Source: Methanobacteriota archaeon
Lineage (GTDB): Archaea; Thermoplasmatota; Poseidoniia; MGIII; CG-Epi1
DNA: 7,256 nucleotides
Assembly (NCBI GenBank): GCA_029977605.1
Contig: JAPOKN010000048.1
Span: 1 to 7,256 of the forward strand
Reading direction: 5' to 3'
Part shown: one piece after another, positions 6,107 to 7,256 of the stretch
Position numbering within the stretch: position 1 is the first letter of the stretch
How the letters are laid out: each line of letters starts with the position of its first letter
Made by a program: the position numbers and the translations under genes
The notes under the pieces: generated by a model
What the model was told of the DNA's origin: nothing
What the model saw: only the letters and a program-made list of their open reading frames with translations
Databases searched by the model: none

Positions 6107-6967
6107 TCACATATAGAGGTCGTCTTCACTGCGCTTCTTTTTGCGTACAGTTCGACTTCTCAGCTTTTTCCCTAGCTCTGCGTAGTATTTTACAGTATCC
6201 TCAGTTACGGAAGGTGTAACTTCTTCAAGTGCAGCATCAAAGTGTTTTGATGTTACCTCTTTAGCTTCATCATTTTCTCTTAGAGCCAGTATTGCAGCCT
6301 CTCTGACTACTCCTTCAATATCTGCTCCAGTGTATCCAACCATTTTACTAGCTATTTTATCAAGATTAACTTTCTTTAGAGGCATATCTCTTGTGTGTAT
6401 TTTCAATATCATTTTACGAGCTTCCTCATCAGGTTCATTAACTAATAGCATGCGGTCAAATCTTCCAGGTCTTAACAGTGCAGGATCAATTATCTCAGGT
6501 CTGTTAGTAGCTCCAATAATTATTACTCCTTCTAAATTCTCAAGCCCGTCCATACTTGTTAGCAATTGATCAACTAGTCTATCACTAACTTTATTTTCGC
6601 TTCCACCGGTTCTTGCAGGCGCAAGTGCATCTAATTCATCTAAAAAGATAATGCACGGAGATACTTGTTTTGCTTTTCTAAATACTTCTCTTAGCTTCTT
6701 TTCAGACTCTCCAACCCATTTAGACATAACTTCAGGTCCTTTAATGGCAATAAAATTAGCAGATGATTCAGTTGCTACAGCCTTAGCAATCAAAGTTTTC
6801 CCAGTTCCAGGAGGCCCATAGAGTACCATTCCTCTTGGAGGTGTAATTCCTAACCTTTCGAAGCCTTGAGGATTTGTAAGAGGCCACTCTACAGTCTCTT
6901 TGAGTTTCTGTTTCACTTCATCAAGTCCACCAACTTGGTCCCACTTAGTCTTAGGAATCTCTACCAT
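6107..6967 (-). CDS. Cdc48/VAT-type AAA+ ATPase, D2 half after an in-frame TAG
   Basis: Second ATPase ring (D2) and C-terminal tail of a Cdc48/p97/VAT unfoldase, which threads proteins through a hexameric pore. The reading frame is 286 residues. It holds Walker A GPPGTGKT (51-58), a pore-loop KWVG (83-86), Walker B IIFLDE (106-111), sensor 1 GATNRP (152-157), arginine fingers R166 and R169 in LLRPGRFDR, and the sensor 2 region GYTGADI (211-217). A Lys/Arg-rich linker (RTVRKKKR) leads to the end EDDLYM, a HbYX-type tail like that used to open 20S proteasomes. The ATG is only two codons after a TAG that interrupts the frame continuous with the D1 half, so this is either a separately translated D2 protein or the rest of a read-through Cdc48. 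No convincing Shine-Dalgarno stands before it. Confidence 0.9.
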   Translation of the reverse strand: MVEIPKTKWDQVGGLDEVKQKLKETVEWPLTNPQGFERLGITPPRGMVLYGPPGTGKTLIAKAVATESSANFIAIKGPEVMSKWVGESEKKLREVFRKAKQVSPCIIFLDELDALAPARTGGSENKVSDRLVDQLLTSMDGLENLEGVIIIGATNRPEIIDPALLRPGRFDRMLLVNEPDEEARKMILKIHTRDMPLKKVNLDKIASKMVGYTGADIEGVVREAAILALRENDEAKEVTSKHFDAALEEVTPSVTEDTVKYYAELGKKLRSRTVRKKKRSEDDLYM

Positions 6968-6970
6968 TAC

Positions 6971-7256
6971 CTAACGTAAAGCTGAAGGCTCAACATCTTT
7001 CAGAGCTTCTTTGAAGTCACCTTGCTGAACTTCCATTTCTTGCAACAATTTACTTGGAATTGGTTCATCTAAATCAATTTCAGGTAAATATCTTCTTAGA
7101 GCACTCATTGCTGCCTCTCTTGCTAGAGCAGCTAAATCTGCGCCAACAAATCCATGAGTTATTTCAGCAAAGTGGTCTAGCTCTTTCCAGTGCCCTTCTT
7201 TGTTTCTTTTGATGGGCATTCCTCTAGTATGAACTTGAAGAACTTCCCTTCTTCCT
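6971..7256 (-). CDS. Cdc48/VAT-type AAA+ ATPase, end of D1 half (5'-truncated, ends in TAG)
   Basis: C-terminal 94 codons of the D1 module of a Cdc48/VAT ATPase; the gene continues beyond the right edge, where the N-domain and the D1 Walker motifs would lie. The frame is open to the edge and begins with GRREVLQVHTRGMPIKR, the segment that follows the D1 arginine fingers in this family. GFVGADLAALAREAAMSALRR is the sensor 2 helix, and DFKEALKDVEPSALR is the end of the D1 helical lid. Family members continue REVLVEVP into D2; here the Glu codon position is TAG, followed in the same frame by GTA ATG GTA GAG. So one base (TAG for GAG) separates it from an intact two-ring protein. It may be a true split gene, a nonsense mutation, a sequencing error or a recoded codon. 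Confidence 0.88.
   Translation of the reverse strand, partial: GRREVLQVHTRGMPIKRNKEGHWKELDHFAEITHGFVGADLAALAREAAMSALRRYLPEIDLDEPIPSKLLQEMEVQQGDFKEALKDVEPSALR

Noticed and set aside
6103..6129. PRC-barrel protein starting at the ATG at 6129
   Set aside because: That start lies inside the Cdc48 D2 coding end; the ATG at 6105 is one base after the stop and matches the usual family start.
6971..7219. A separate 82-residue protein starting at GMPIKR
   Set aside because: The frame continues upstream to the window edge with conserved D1 residues (GRREVLQVHTRG), so this methionine is internal.

Overview
The window reads as AT-rich archaeal DNA, most likely from a euryarchaeal-type genome (Thermoplasmatota or a marine Poseidoniales-like lineage is plausible but unproven). 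The evidence is an A-type ATP synthase operon tail, archaeal RNA polymerase subunit Rpo7 (RpoE'), Spt4, the archaea-specific GTP-dependent dephospho-CoA kinase, ribosomal proteins S24e and S27ae, and a Cdc48/VAT-type AAA+ ATPase. Genes are packed tightly, often with 1-8 nt overlaps. No gene-free stretch exceeds about 100 bases, and I see no mobile element, CRISPR array, tRNA or rRNA.

Plus strand, left end to 1682: the 3' part of atpB, then atpD, then a 49-residue single-span membrane protein that starts inside the atpD stop codon. This is the distal end of an A1Ao ATP synthase operon. It meets the opposite-strand cluster tail-to-tail, with the two last genes overlapping by 8 nt.

Minus strand, 3467 down to 1675: a classic archaeal information-processing operon in the order rpoE1 (rpo7), spt4, dephospho-CoA kinase, S24e, S27ae. 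Junctions are a 1-nt overlap, a zero gap, a 5-nt gap and an 8-nt overlap. A TATA-like element 20-30 nt before the rpoE1 start suggests a leaderless or nearly leaderless promoter.

Minus strand, 5591 to 3504: a full-length membrane-bound ion-pumping pyrophosphatase of the K+-dependent type, with its own TATA-like element, a short leader and a Shine-Dalgarno-like GGAG. It could either feed the ion gradient used by the neighbouring ATP synthase or use up cellular PPi.

Minus strand, 7256 to 5675: a Cdc48/VAT AAA+ ATPase cut in two by an in-frame TAG between its D1 and D2 rings, followed with essentially no gap by a small PRC-barrel protein and a 66-residue two-span membrane protein. The D2 part is intact and ends in Leu-Tyr-Met, a HbYX-type proteasome docking tail.

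Most of the window is ordinary core genome, and I found no convincing new multi-gene system. The best leads are the amber codon inside cdc48 (no annotated gene here otherwise ends in TAG), the small protein closing the ATP synthase operon, and the two small uncharacterised genes behind cdc48.
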